64,000 nucleotides of DNA. Source: Streptomyces griseoviridis. Lineage in GTDB: Bacteria > Actinomycetota > Actinomycetes > Streptomycetales > Streptomycetaceae. Where the stretch lies: NCBI RefSeq assembly GCF_005222485.1, contig NZ_CP029078.1, forward strand, positions 6,883,501 through 6,947,500. The letters are read 5' to 3'. Within the stretch, counting starts at the first letter, position 1; each line of letters begins with the position of its first letter. The position numbers and the translations under genes are program-made. Shown here one piece after another: positions 7,429 through 16,146 of the stretch. Under the pieces are notes generated by a model. The model ran no database searches, was not told the origin of the DNA, and saw only the letters and a program-made list of their open reading frames with translations.

Positions 7429-10157
7429 TGCTCCGCTCCTTCCGGGAGGTCGTTCTGGTGGTGCTGGTCGGTGGTGCTGCGGGGGGTCACGGGCGGGGCC
7501 GCGCCCGCGCTGTCGCGGTTGGCGCGTTCCACGGCCGCCTCGAACTCGTCGAGGGCGTCACGGACGGCTTCCGCGTCGGCGGGTTTGGCGGCCTGCCGGG
7601 ACGACAGCTGGTCGTCGTCGAGGGTGGTGCGGAGGGTGGCTCCGCGGACACGGCGGCGCAACGGGCGGGTGCCGTCGCCTGGCGGTGGTACGGACAGCGT
7701 CGGCTCCTCGGGCGTCGCCTCGGTGCGGGCCTTGGGGATGAACGGCGTCTCCTCGGACCGGGCGGGCGGCTGCGCGTCGTCGCGGCGAGGGACCCGGCGG
7801 GGGAGGGTGTCGGGCCACGGGTCGCCCGGCAGGCCGCGGTCCTGACCGGGCGAGGGGCGCGGTCCCGAGACGGCGGGGGCTGGCCTGCCGACGGCTCCGT
7901 CGTGGCCGCCCGGCCCGCCGTGGGCGGGGCGTTCGACGGCGGGCGGCTGGTATCCGCCGTGCCCGGCACCGGTGTCGCCGGCACCGGCGCGGTCGACGCC
8001 GTTGTACCCGGCGCCGCGGGAGCCGTACTCCTCGTGGCTGCTGTGGCTGCTGTGGCTGCCGTGGCCGGTGTGGCTGGTGTGCCCGTTGTGCCGGTCGGGC
8101 GCGGGCCCGGTGCCGTACTGCCCGGCGGAGCCGTGGCCGTTCCCGTGGCCGCGATCGGCGCCGGAGGCCAGGGCGCCGGTGGCGACCGGGCTCATCGTCA
8201 GCAGCAGGCTCGACGGCACGATGATCTCGGCGGTCACACCACCGCCCGGGGTGCGGGAGAGCGCGACGTCGACGTCCCAGCGGCGGGCCAGGGTGCCGAC
8301 CACGAAGAGGCCGAGCACCTTCGTCGGCACCAGGTCGAGGCGCTCGCGGCGGATCAGCCGGGCGTTCTCCTCGGCGAGCCGCTCGGCGCTCATGCCCAGG
8401 CCGTGGTCGGCGACGACGATGGAGGCGCCGTCCTCGTTGTTGCGCACGGCGACCTCGACGGGGCTGCCGGCCGGCGAGAACGCCACGGCGTTCTCCAGGA
8501 GTTCGGCCACCATCAGGGTGAGGTCACCGATGATGTCCGGCTCCACCATGGCCTCGGTGCGGGCCTGCAACTGCACCCGCTGGAAGCCCTCGATCTGGCC
8601 GAGCGCGGCCCGCACGACGTTCGTCAGCTCGGTCGGCCCCGAGTCGAGGACGGTCTCGCGGATGCCGGCCAGCAGCATCAGGGAGTCCGCGTTGCGCCGC
8701 AGCCGGACCGCGATGTGGTCGATGGAGTAGAGGCGTTCGAGCAGCGCGGGGTCCGTCTCGCCGCGCTCCACGGCGTCGATCAGCGCGAGTTGACGCGTCG
8801 TCAGGTTGCTGACGCGGCGGCCGACGTTGCCGAACATCTCGGCGGTGTTGCGGCGGCTGAGGACCTGACGCTCCAGCAGGGCGATGGCGGTCGTCTGCAC
8901 CCGGTTGAAGACCTCGGCGAGTTCACCGATCTCGTCGTCGGCGGTGAACGGCATCTCCCGCAGCTTGGGCGGGCTGTCGTCGCCGGTGTCGTCGTCGGCG
9001 ACCCGGGCCAGTTCCCGTCCGGCCACCTCGGCGACCTCCTGGGCGGCGCCGGTCAGGGCCATCACCGGGCGGACCACCGAGCGGCGCACCACCACGGAGA
9101 ACGCGATCCACGCGGCGAACCCGATCAGACCGATGCTGAGCAGCAGGCCGGCGCGGAGGCTGGCCTCGCTCGACGCCTCCTCGGCGCGGTCGGCGATCTG
9201 GCCGATCAGGGCGGCGGTGATCTTCAGCCGGGTCTCGGACTGCTTGCGGTACTCCGGGTAGGAGGAGAGCGCCTCCGAGAGGGCCCGGCTGATCTGGGCC
9301 GGGGTCTGCGCCTGCAACCCGCTCGGGTCGAGCTGGAGTTCGGCGTAGTGCTGGACGATCGTGGCCTGCGCCGCGTTGTGCTCGATCTCGTTGAGCCGGT
9401 CGGTCTGCTCCTCGGAGGCGAACCGCGCGAACCGCTCCGCCTGGTGGGTGAACAACTCGTAGGCGCCGACCGCGTTGTTGAACTCGATGAGCGCGTTGGT
9501 GTCACCGGTGCGCGCCGAGAACACGCTGGTCTCGAAGGAGCTGTGGGCGGCGTCGGCGCGCAGCAGCGAGTCGAGCAGGTTGCCGGTGAAGGTGTCGGCG
9601 AGGGCCTTGTTGCGGTCGAGGCCGAGGCCGTCGATCAGGCCCTTGGCGGCGTTGGTGTACGCCGGGTCGATGTTGTCGGCGGGCAGATAGCCCTGCTCGA
9701 TCGTCTCGCGCAGGCTGGTGAGGCCGTTGACCTCGCGCAGCGCCTGCGCCTCGGTGGCCGGAAGGTTGTCGCCGAAGGTGTCCCGCACCTTCTCGACCTG
9801 CTGGTCGACGGCGCTCTGGGCGGCCCGGTAGCCGGTCAGCGAGGGCTTGGCGCCGGCGCCGACGGCCTCGTGGCGCACGGAGAGCAGGATCGCCTGCTGG
9901 TGCTCGGCCTCCACCCGGTCCACCAGGGTGGCGACCTGGGCGCTGTCGCGCACCGTGCGGGCCGCCTCCGAGGCGTCGTTCGACTGGCTGACCTGGTCGA
10001 CGACCAGATAGGCCAGCAGGACGGCGACCACCGCGAGCGGGATGCCGACGAGCAGGTTGAGCTTGCGCCTGAACGGCCACCGGTCGGCGATGCCCCGCAG
10101 GCCGGCCTTGGGAGGCGGGGCCTGTCGCGGGGTCGCGTCCACCTCGTTCGTGGACAC
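7425..10157 (-). CDS. cvnA: Conservon protein CvnA: membrane sensor histidine-kinase-like protein (first conservon)
   Basis: 910 residues from a GTG at 10155-10157 preceded by CGAAGGAGG; the open frame continues upstream but lacks a second ribosome site. TM1 about 32-52, a nitrate-sensor-like (NIT) extracellular region to about 335, TM2, HAMP (about 365-435), helical dimer region, and an HATPase_c domain with the N-box ELLENAVAFSPAGSP and DHGLGMS. The last 200 residues are disordered, Pro-rich and contain a His-rich stretch with nine His in about 45 residues. No response regulator is encoded nearby, as usual for conservons, where output is thought to pass to CvnB-D. Divergent from the OpuC-type binding protein gene. 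Confidence 0.93.
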   Translation of the reverse strand: MSTNEVDATPRQAPPPKAGLRGIADRWPFRRKLNLLVGIPLAVVAVLLAYLVVDQVSQSNDASEAARTVRDSAQVATLVDRVEAEHQQAILLSVRHEAVGAGAKPSLTGYRAAQSAVDQQVEKVRDTFGDNLPATEAQALREVNGLTSLRETIEQGYLPADNIDPAYTNAAKGLIDGLGLDRNKALADTFTGNLLDSLLRADAAHSSFETSVFSARTGDTNALIEFNNAVGAYELFTHQAERFARFASEEQTDRLNEIEHNAAQATIVQHYAELQLDPSGLQAQTPAQISRALSEALSSYPEYRKQSETRLKITAALIGQIADRAEEASSEASLRAGLLLSIGLIGFAAWIAFSVVVRRSVVRPVMALTGAAQEVAEVAGRELARVADDDTGDDSPPKLREMPFTADDEIGELAEVFNRVQTTAIALLERQVLSRRNTAEMFGNVGRRVSNLTTRQLALIDAVERGETDPALLERLYSIDHIAVRLRRNADSLMLLAGIRETVLDSGPTELTNVVRAALGQIEGFQRVQLQARTEAMVEPDIIGDLTLMVAELLENAVAFSPAGSPVEVAVRNNEDGASIVVADHGLGMSAERLAEENARLIRRERLDLVPTKVLGLFVVGTLARRWDVDVALSRTPGGGVTAEIIVPSSLLLTMSPVATGALASGADRGHGNGHGSAGQYGTGPAPDRHNGHTSHTGHGSHSSHSSHEEYGSRGAGYNGVDRAGAGDTGAGHGGYQPPAVERPAHGGPGGHDGAVGRPAPAVSGPRPSPGQDRGLPGDPWPDTLPRRVPRRDDAQPPARSEETPFIPKARTEATPEEPTLSVPPPGDGTRPLRRRVRGATLRTTLDDDQLSSRQAAKPADAEAVRDALDEFEAAVERANRDSAGAAPPVTPRSTTDQHHQNDLPEGAEQ

Positions 10158-10437
10158 CGGGCCTCCTTCGTGGGGGATCTCGTCGCGCGCGACGGTGCGC
10201 GTGACTGATTCTGATCGATACCTGATCGAGGAATGCGGTGGGGGAGGAAACGGAAGAGTCCCCCGCACACAGCTGTGGCCGACGCCAACTGCGGTGAGAC
10301 TACCGCCTCCTGGAACGATCAAGGGCGTCGCCCTACGTCAAGAATCCGTTACAAAGCGCCTTCGGTTCCGCCCGGGTATGTTCGCCTTTCCTTCACAAAC
10401 GGCAACTCATTGAGACCACTTGGTGACCAGGAGCCCC

Positions 10438-10467
10438 TTGACTCGGTAAGAACTGGCTGGATTGGAT
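10438..10467 (+). promoter_or_regulatory. Candidate promoter of the OpuC-type binding-protein gene
   Basis: TTGACT (10438-10443) and TTGGAT (10462-10467) are separated by 18 nt, giving a leader of about 45 nt before the GTG at 10519. The 361-bp gap 10158-10518 is a divergent promoter region; it also holds an AT-richer stretch at 10325-10410 but no further structure was recognised. Confidence 0.4.
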
Positions 10468-10518
10468 CAGTATGCAGAGCTTGCTTCCGCCCAATCCCCA
10501 CAGTCCGGAACGGGAATC

Positions 10519-11478
10519 GTGACTTCCAACTCCCCTCGCAGCACGTCCTTCAAGATGAACCCCGCGGTCGCCGTCGCGCTCGCCGCGACGACGGCCCTGC
10601 TGGCGGGATGTTCCTCCTCGTCCGACGACGGCAAGTCCGACCCGCTCAACGAGGGCAAGTCGGACGGCAAGACCGTGGTCGTCGGCTCCAACAACTTCGC
10701 CGAGAGCATCCTGATCGCCGACATCTACGGCGAAGCTCTCAAGGCCAAGGGCGTCAAGGTCACCTACAAGCCGAACATCGGCAGCCGTGAGACCACCTAC
10801 GGCCTGCTGAAGAACGGCTCGATCACCGTGCTGCCCGAGTACAACGGCGCGCTGCTCGCCTACCTCGACGCCAAGGCGGCGCCGAAGACGGTCGAGGCCA
10901 CCACCGCCGCCATCGAGGCCAAGCTGGACTCCAAGCTGACGCTGCTCGACCCGGCGTCGGCGCAGGACAAGGACTCCGTCACCGTCAACGCGGCCACCGC
11001 CGCGAAGTACAACCTGACGTCCGAGTCCACCATCGCGGACCTCAAGAACGTCGCGAAGGACCTGGTCATCGGCGGCTCGCCGGAGTTCCAGACCCGCCAG
11101 CAGGGCCTGGTCGGCCTGAAGTCGGTGTACGGCATCGAGTTCAAGTCCTTCAAGGCGCTCGACGCGGGCGGCCCGCTCACCCAGGCGGCGCTGAAGAAGA
11201 ACACCGTGCAGGCCGCGGACATCTTCACCACCGACCCGGCGATCGAGAAGGAGAAGTTCGTCGTCCTCCAGGACTCGGAGAACCTCTTCGGCTTCGCCAA
11301 CGTCCAGCCGCTCGTCTACAAGGGCGGTCTGCCGCAGAACGCCGTCGACGCGCTCAACGCCGTCTCCGCCAAGCTCGACACCAAGACCCTGCTCAGCCTG
11401 GACACCCAGGTGCAGGCCGACAACAAGGACCCGCTCGACGTCGCCAAGACCTGGCTGAAGTCGGTCGGACTGGTCTGA
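10519..11478 (+). CDS. OpuC/OsmF-type substrate-binding lipoprotein
   Basis: 319 residues from the GTG at 10519, preceded by GGAACGGGAA; the open frame reaches 10462, but the likely promoter overlaps that part. Signal peptide with lipobox LLAGC (Cys31), then the OpuAC fold: VVVGSNNFAESILIADIYGEALKAKG, IGSRETTYGLLKNG, LPEYNGALLAYL, and a GGSPEFQTRQQG hinge. Binds a quaternary amine or similar solute outside the membrane and delivers it to the transporter at 3285-5793. It is monocistronic, separated from its transporter genes by the whole first conservon. Confidence 0.92.
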   Translation: MTSNSPRSTSFKMNPAVAVALAATTALLAGCSSSSDDGKSDPLNEGKSDGKTVVVGSNNFAESILIADIYGEALKAKGVKVTYKPNIGSRETTYGLLKNGSITVLPEYNGALLAYLDAKAAPKTVEATTAAIEAKLDSKLTLLDPASAQDKDSVTVNAATAAKYNLTSESTIADLKNVAKDLVIGGSPEFQTRQQGLVGLKSVYGIEFKSFKALDAGGPLTQAALKKNTVQAADIFTTDPAIEKEKFVVLQDSENLFGFANVQPLVYKGGLPQNAVDALNAVSAKLDTKTLLSLDTQVQADNKDPLDVAKTWLKSVGLV

Positions 11479-11487
11479 CGGGCCCAG

Positions 11488-13008
11488 TTGAACGGAACTG
11501 ACGGCATCGGCGGCGCCGACGCCACCGCAGACGGACCGACGCGGGTGCCCCCGGCACCCGGGGGCACCCGCGTCGCCCGCGTCCCGCTCGACGGGACGAC
11601 GCTCGACCTCACCACCCTGGCCCGGATGGCCGACGGCACCGCGAGCCCCGAACCCGCCCCCGAGGCCCTCGAACGGGCCCGCCGCTCCTGGCGCACCGCC
11701 GAACGGCTCGCCGCCGCGGGCCGCCTCTACGGACGCGGCACCGGCGTCGGCGCCCACCGCTCGGTACCGGTCGACCCCGCCGACGAGGCCGGACACGGCC
11801 TGCGCCTGCTGCGCAGCCACGCGGGCGGCGCGGGCGCCCTGCTCCCGGCCCGCGAGATACGCGCGATGCTCGCCGTCCGCGCCAACCAGCTCCTCGCCGG
11901 CGGCTCCGGCATCCACCCCTCCTTCGTCACCGCCCTCACCGAGGCCCTGCGCCTGGGCGTGCACCCCGCGGTCAACGAGTACGGCGGCGTCGGCACCGGC
12001 GACCTCACCGCGCTCGCCCAGACCGGCCTCACCCTGATCGGCGAACGCCCCTGGCTCGGCGAACCCGGGAACGGACTGCCCGCCCCCGTCACCCTCGGGC
12101 CGGGCGACGCGCTCGCCCTGCTGAGCAGCAACGCCCTCGCCCTCGGACAGGCCGCGCTCGCCGCGCACACCCTGGACACCCTGCTGCGCGCCACCCATGT
12201 CGTCGCCGCGCTCTCCCTGGCCGCCGTCTCCGGCTCCCTCGAGGCGTACGCGGCCCCGGTGCACGCCCTGCGCCCCTACCAGGGCGCGGCCCACGCGGCG
12301 GCCGAGATACGGCGGCTGCTCGCCGACGCGGCGCCCCGGAGCCGTCGCATCCAGGACCCGTACGGCTTCCGGGCCTTCCCGCAGGTGCACGGCTGCGCCC
12401 TGGAGGCGGCGTGGTCACTGCGCCGGATCGTCGAGGTGGAGATCAACTGCCCCTCGGAGAACCCCCTCATGGACCCGGAGGCGGGCACCGCGCACCACCA
12501 CGGCGGGTTCTTCGCGGCGCCCCTCGGGCTCGCCCTCGACGGACTGAACCTCGCCGTTCTCCAGACCGCGCAGCTCTCCGCCGCCCGGCTGATCGCGCTC
12601 GGCCGCTCCGAACTCACCGGTCTGAACGCCTTCCTGACCGGGGGACCGGCGAGCAGCTCGGGCACGATGATCCTGGAGTACACCGCCCACTCGGCCCTCG
12701 CCGAGCTGCGCGCGAGCACCGCGCCCGCCTCGGCCGGGCACGCCGTCCTCTCGCACGGTCTGGAGGAGGCGGCCAGCTTCGCCGGGCAGGCCGCCCGGCA
12801 GGCGCTGCGTGCGGCCGACGCCTACGCCACCGTCCTCGCCTGCGAACTGGTCAGCGCCGCGCGGGCGTTGCGGATGCGTCCGGTACCGGTCGAGCTGCCG
12901 GCGCTCACCGTGGTCGCCGCGGTGCTGCCGCACGGCACCGACGACCGCCCGCTCACGGCGGACGTGACCACCGCGAGCGAGCTGCTGCCGGTGCTGGCCG
13001 CCCTGTGA
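11488..13008 (+). CDS. Aromatic amino acid ammonia-lyase/aminomutase-like protein (HAL/PAL superfamily) with altered MIO triad
   Basis: 506 residues from a TTG at 11488 (weak ribosome site); the GTG at 11545 is an alternative, and the fold itself begins at VPLDGTTLDL (32-41). Catalytic Tyr81 sits in LYGRGTGVG, and SSNALALGQ, DPYGFRAFPQVHG and SENPLMDPE match conserved lyase blocks. The triad that normally cyclises to the MIO cofactor, Ala-Ser-Gly before DL, reads Gly169-Thr170-Gly171. The enzyme may therefore be a divergent lyase, aminomutase or inactive relative. Substrate not assignable. Ends 4 bp before the convergent GH43 gene. Confidence 0.85.
   Translation: MNGTDGIGGADATADGPTRVPPAPGGTRVARVPLDGTTLDLTTLARMADGTASPEPAPEALERARRSWRTAERLAAAGRLYGRGTGVGAHRSVPVDPADEAGHGLRLLRSHAGGAGALLPAREIRAMLAVRANQLLAGGSGIHPSFVTALTEALRLGVHPAVNEYGGVGTGDLTALAQTGLTLIGERPWLGEPGNGLPAPVTLGPGDALALLSSNALALGQAALAAHTLDTLLRATHVVAALSLAAVSGSLEAYAAPVHALRPYQGAAHAAAEIRRLLADAAPRSRRIQDPYGFRAFPQVHGCALEAAWSLRRIVEVEINCPSENPLMDPEAGTAHHHGGFFAAPLGLALDGLNLAVLQTAQLSAARLIALGRSELTGLNAFLTGGPASSSGTMILEYTAHSALAELRASTAPASAGHAVLSHGLEEAASFAGQAARQALRAADAYATVLACELVSAARALRMRPVPVELPALTVVAAVLPHGTDDRPLTADVTTASELLPVLAAL
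11541..11571. terminator. Perfect 14-bp hairpin after the binding-protein gene, inside the start of the lyase ORF
   Basis: GCGGGTGCCCCCGG (11541-11554) and its exact complement (11558-11571) flank a 3-nt loop. It sits 62 bp after the binding-protein stop, so it could end that transcript. It also overlaps the N-terminal codons of the lyase, including a possible GTG start at 11545, so it could instead limit or tune lyase expression. Confidence 0.6.
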
Positions 13009-13012
13009 GCGG

Positions 13013-14425
13013 TCAGTACCCGACGGAGAAGGTCGCGTCCTGCTGCTCGGTGGCGGTGGAGACCGGGTCGATCCGCAGCACGTAATCGGAGTGCCGGATG
13101 TACCGGGTCGGGTTGTTGTACGAACGGAACGACGCCCAGGCGGAGTCGGCGAGACCGGCGGTGCGCCGGAAGGTGGCGTCGGCGGCGAACACCGAGGTGC
13201 CGTCGTTGACGTCGAGCCGCAGCGCGTAGTCGTAGTGCCGCAGGTACCTGGTCGGGTAGTTGACGGACTGGAAGGAGACGCCGGTGCTGTCGGCGAGGCC
13301 CGGCACCAGCTTCCACTGCGAGTCCGGGTACGGGTCGAAGGCGTACGGGTCGATGCGGGCCGTGTAGTCGGAGTGCCGCACGTAACGGGCCGGGTAGTTG
13401 TAGGACTTGAGCCGGTTCCAGGCCGGGGTGCCCCACTTGGCGATCAGGTTGGTGTACTCGGCCGAGGTGATCGGATGGATCGTGAGGTGCTTGGAGTTGA
13501 GCGGCTGGGTGTAGGTCCGCTGGTCGAGCGCGGTCCAGGTGCCGGCCGCGAGTGAGCTGGTCTGCCAGGCGTAGAAGACGCCGTTCGGCGACCAGGTGTC
13601 ACCCCAGAGGTACCAGACGCCGTTTGCGGCGAGGGACTTGACCAGGGTCGGCGCCTCGGTGCCGCCGTGGGCGACGGCGGTGCTGAACTCGGTGAAGCTG
13701 CCCGGTTCGAGGGAGCTGGAGCGGGCGCCGACCAGCGTCGAGTTCTTCTTGAAGTAGAGGTAGTTGACGCCGCCCACCCCGACCGCGAGGTCGCCGTCGA
13801 TGACGTCGTACCCAGGGTCGAAGAAGACCTGCGGGGCGCTCGCGGTGGCGAAGTCGGTGGTGTAGTTGACCATGATCACGTTGTGGCCGCTTGAGTTGAC
13901 GGCCGAGTAGATCACGCCGTACTGCCGCCGGCCCGCGTCCCAGTACGCCTCGGGCGCCCAGCTGTGGGTGTTCATGTCGTGCAGCCTCATCCGCCGGTAG
14001 CCGGTGAAGGTGCGCAGGTCGGCCGAGTCCCAGACGTGGATGTACTGGCTGACGTAGCTCCAGTCGGTGCCCTTGAGGTCGGTGGCGAGGACCACGAAGG
14101 TGCCGTCCTGCTTGCGCAGGATGAACGGGTCGCGCAGTCCGAGCGAGCCCGCCGTGGGGGTGGCGACCGGGGCGTTCTGGTTGAGCGGGGTCCACTGGAG
14201 CCCGTCGGTGCTGACGGCCAGGTGCAGGCCGTAGTCGGCGGCGAGCATGTCGGGCGACTCGGTGAAGTAGCCCATCACATAGGCCGCGTCGGCCGCGTGC
14301 GCGGTCCCGGCACCGAGCGCGAGGGCGCCGGTGGCGGCGAGCGGCACGGTGGCGGCCAGACCGAGGAAGGAGCGGCGGGACGGGCGGGAGCCGGGCGGGG
14401 GACCGGGGAGGGGGCCTGTCATCAT
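13013..14425 (-). CDS. Tat-exported GH43-type protein with C-terminal AbfB (CBM42-like) domain
   Basis: 470 residues from the ATG at 14423-14425 (GGAGAAG just upstream; a second ATG follows at once). Twin-arginine signal RRSFLGL (17-23) ending near AHA. A five-bladed propeller region (about 45-330) has GLRDPFILRKQDGTFVVLATDL and HSWAPEAYWDAGRRQYGVIYS, typical of GH43 and related arabinan-active folds. It is followed by three beta-trefoil repeats with YPARYVRHSDYTARID, YPTRYLRHYDYALRLD and NPTRYIRHSDYVLRID, the arabinofuranose-binding AbfB module. Probably acts on arabinose-containing polysaccharide outside the cell; activity not proven. Confidence 0.88.
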   Translation of the reverse strand: MMTGPLPGPPPGSRPSRRSFLGLAATVPLAATGALALGAGTAHAADAAYVMGYFTESPDMLAADYGLHLAVSTDGLQWTPLNQNAPVATPTAGSLGLRDPFILRKQDGTFVVLATDLKGTDWSYVSQYIHVWDSADLRTFTGYRRMRLHDMNTHSWAPEAYWDAGRRQYGVIYSAVNSSGHNVIMVNYTTDFATASAPQVFFDPGYDVIDGDLAVGVGGVNYLYFKKNSTLVGARSSSLEPGSFTEFSTAVAHGGTEAPTLVKSLAANGVWYLWGDTWSPNGVFYAWQTSSLAAGTWTALDQRTYTQPLNSKHLTIHPITSAEYTNLIAKWGTPAWNRLKSYNYPARYVRHSDYTARIDPYAFDPYPDSQWKLVPGLADSTGVSFQSVNYPTRYLRHYDYALRLDVNDGTSVFAADATFRRTAGLADSAWASFRSYNNPTRYIRHSDYVLRIDPVSTATEQQDATFSVGY

Positions 14426-14744
14426 TCTTCTCCAAGGGGTGCACGCGCGGGTGCGTGAGGAAGGAAGGGAGGACGGAGGGGGAAACAGGTCGGATCGGCC
14501 GAACCGGGAACTGCCGAAATACCGAACAGAGTTCGGTGGACCGGTCAGAAAGTAGGAGCGCGACGCGTACACGTCAATCAGTGGAACGGTCTTGGCCGAT
14601 TCTGACCGCCCGAGGAAACGCCCCCGGCGCCGCCGCCCTATCGCCCCCTCGGCCCCCCCTGCCCCCTGGCCCTTGGCCCTTGGCCCCCGGCCCCTAAGCC
14701 CCTCCGCCCCTCCCGCCCCTCCGCCTCCCGGCGCCCCCGGCGGC
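14426..14744. other. Intergenic region with a 7-bp palindrome and a C-rich tract
   Basis: Upstream region of the GH43 gene. At 14521-14537 ACCGAAC-AGA-GTTCGGT is a perfect 7-bp inverted repeat, 96 bp before the start, and could be an operator. From about 14640 to 14745 the sequence is almost pure C/T/G in CCCCT-like blocks between the GH43 promoter side and the end of the second conservon. No gene seen. Confidence 0.4.
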
Positions 14745-15356
14745 TCACTGCGCGGGGCGCGCGAGCCGTCCCGTCCCGTTCGCCCGGAGCGCCTTGGTGA
14801 TCAACTGGTCGATCAGCGCGATCAGCACGTCACGGCACGACTCCCGGTCCCGGGCGTCGCACAGCATCACCTGGACGTGCTCGGGCAGCGCCAGCGCCTC
14901 GCGGATCTCGGCGGGCGGGTAGGGATGCGCGCCGTGGAAGCCGTTGACGCCCACCACGAACGGGATGCCCCGGCGCTCGAAGAAGTCGATGGCGGCGAAG
15001 CTGGACTCCGGGCGCCGCACATCGATCAGGACGACCGCACCGAGCGCGCCGACGGCGAGGTCGTTCCACATGAACCAGAACCGCTGCTGTCCCGGCGTGC
15101 CGAACAGGTACAGCACCAGCTCCCGGCTCACGGTGATCCGGCCGAAGTCGAGCGCCACCGTGGTGGCACGTTTCTCCTCGATGCCCTCCAGGTCGTCCAC
15201 GCCCAGGCCCGCCGTGGTCAGCGGCTCCTCGGTGCGCAGCGGCGCGATCTCGCTGACCGAGCCGACCATCGTGGTCTTGCCGACGCCGAAGCCTCCGGCG
15301 ATCAGGATCTTGACCGTGTCCGGCGCGGTCGGTGCGGCGATCTCAGAGCCGGCCAA
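14745..15356 (-). CDS. cvnD: Conservon protein CvnD: small Ras/MglA-like GTPase (second conservon)
   Basis: 203 residues from a TTG at 15354-15356 that overlaps the cvnC stop by 14 bp. P-loop GGFGVGKTT (21-29), G3 box FGTPGQQRF, G4-like VNGFHG. About half identical by eye to the first-conservon CvnD. Last gene of its operon; followed by the C-rich intergenic tract. Confidence 0.93.
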   Translation of the reverse strand: MAGSEIAAPTAPDTVKILIAGGFGVGKTTMVGSVSEIAPLRTEEPLTTAGLGVDDLEGIEEKRATTVALDFGRITVSRELVLYLFGTPGQQRFWFMWNDLAVGALGAVVLIDVRRPESSFAAIDFFERRGIPFVVGVNGFHGAHPYPPAEIREALALPEHVQVMLCDARDRESCRDVLIALIDQLITKALRANGTGRLARPAQ

Positions 15357-15699
15357 GGCCGTCCCTCACTTTCTGCAACAGGTCCAGATCCGGGGTGCGG
15401 GAGACGGGGTGCGGCGGACGTGCGGTGATCCGGCCGGCCTCCAGCAGATCGCAGAGCATGATCACGACCACGCTCACCGGCAGGTCGAGCAGCGCGGCCA
15501 GCTCGGCCACCGCGATCGGCTCGGCGCACCGGCGCAGGATGCGCTGCTGCTCGGGCTGCGGGCGGGCGGCCCACGCGGGCGGCGGGTCGACCGCGGTCAC
15601 CGTCGTGATCAGCGTGAAGTCGGCACGGCTCGGCCTGGTCCGTCCGCCGGTCAGGGCGAAGGGCCGCACCAGGCGGCCCGCCGTGTCACCGCCGTTCAC
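15343..15699 (-). CDS. cvnC: Conservon protein CvnC (DUF742), second conservon
   Basis: 118 residues from a GTG one nucleotide after the cvnB stop. DUF742 core: LVRPFALTGGRTRPSRADFTLITTV, QQRILRRCAEPIAVAELAALLDLPVSVVVIMLCDLLEAG. Shorter at the N-terminus than the first-conservon copy. Confidence 0.92.
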   Translation of the reverse strand: MNGGDTAGRLVRPFALTGGRTRPSRADFTLITTVTAVDPPPAWAARPQPEQQRILRRCAEPIAVAELAALLDLPVSVVVIMLCDLLEAGRITARPPHPVSRTPDLDLLQKVRDGLGRL

Positions 15700-15700
15700 C

Positions 15701-16132
15701 TCACGCGCCGGGCTCGGCGGCGGGTCCGGCGCCCGCCCGCGGCGCCGCGCTCAGATGCTCGCCGATCTTCTTCACCAGCATGTTCATCTGGTACGCCACC
15801 ACGCCGACGTCGGCGCCCTGGCTGGTGAGCACCACCAGATGGGCGCCGGGTCCCGCCGACGCCAGGATCAGATAGCTGTGCGCCATCTCGATCAGCGCCT
15901 GGCGCACCGGACCACCGCGGAAGTCCATGCTGACGCCCTTGCTCAGGCTCATCAGACCGGACGCGGTCGCCGCGAGCCGCTCGGCGTCGTCGCGCAGGAA
16001 GCCGGTCGACTTGGAGACGACCAGGCCGTCCTCGGAGAGCACGACGGCGTGGTTGACCTCGGCGACCCGGTCCACGAGGCCGGTCAGCAGCTGGTCGAGC
16101 TGGGTGTGCGTGGCGGGTATGGGGCGTGTCAT
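15701..16132 (-). CDS. cvnB: Conservon protein CvnB: roadblock/LC7 domain, second conservon
   Basis: 143 residues with a single roadblock/LC7 domain (LDQLLTGLVDRVAEVNHAVVLSEDGLVVSKSTG ... LVVLTSQGADVGVVAYQMNMLVKKIG) and an Ala/Gly-rich tail. Lies 14 bp after cvnA and 1 bp before cvnC. Confidence 0.93.
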   Translation of the reverse strand: MTRPIPATHTQLDQLLTGLVDRVAEVNHAVVLSEDGLVVSKSTGFLRDDAERLAATASGLMSLSKGVSMDFRGGPVRQALIEMAHSYLILASAGPGAHLVVLTSQGADVGVVAYQMNMLVKKIGEHLSAAPRAGAGPAAEPGA

Positions 16133-16146
16133 GGCGGTGTCCTTCG

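Noticed and set aside
7458-10208. 916-codon plus-strand frame
   Set aside because: Antisense shadow of the first cvnA; composition typical of a shadow.
10393-12390. 665-codon minus-strand frame opposite the binding-protein and lyase genes
   Set aside because: Both plus-strand genes have clear family motifs; this frame is G/V/E/R-rich without domains.
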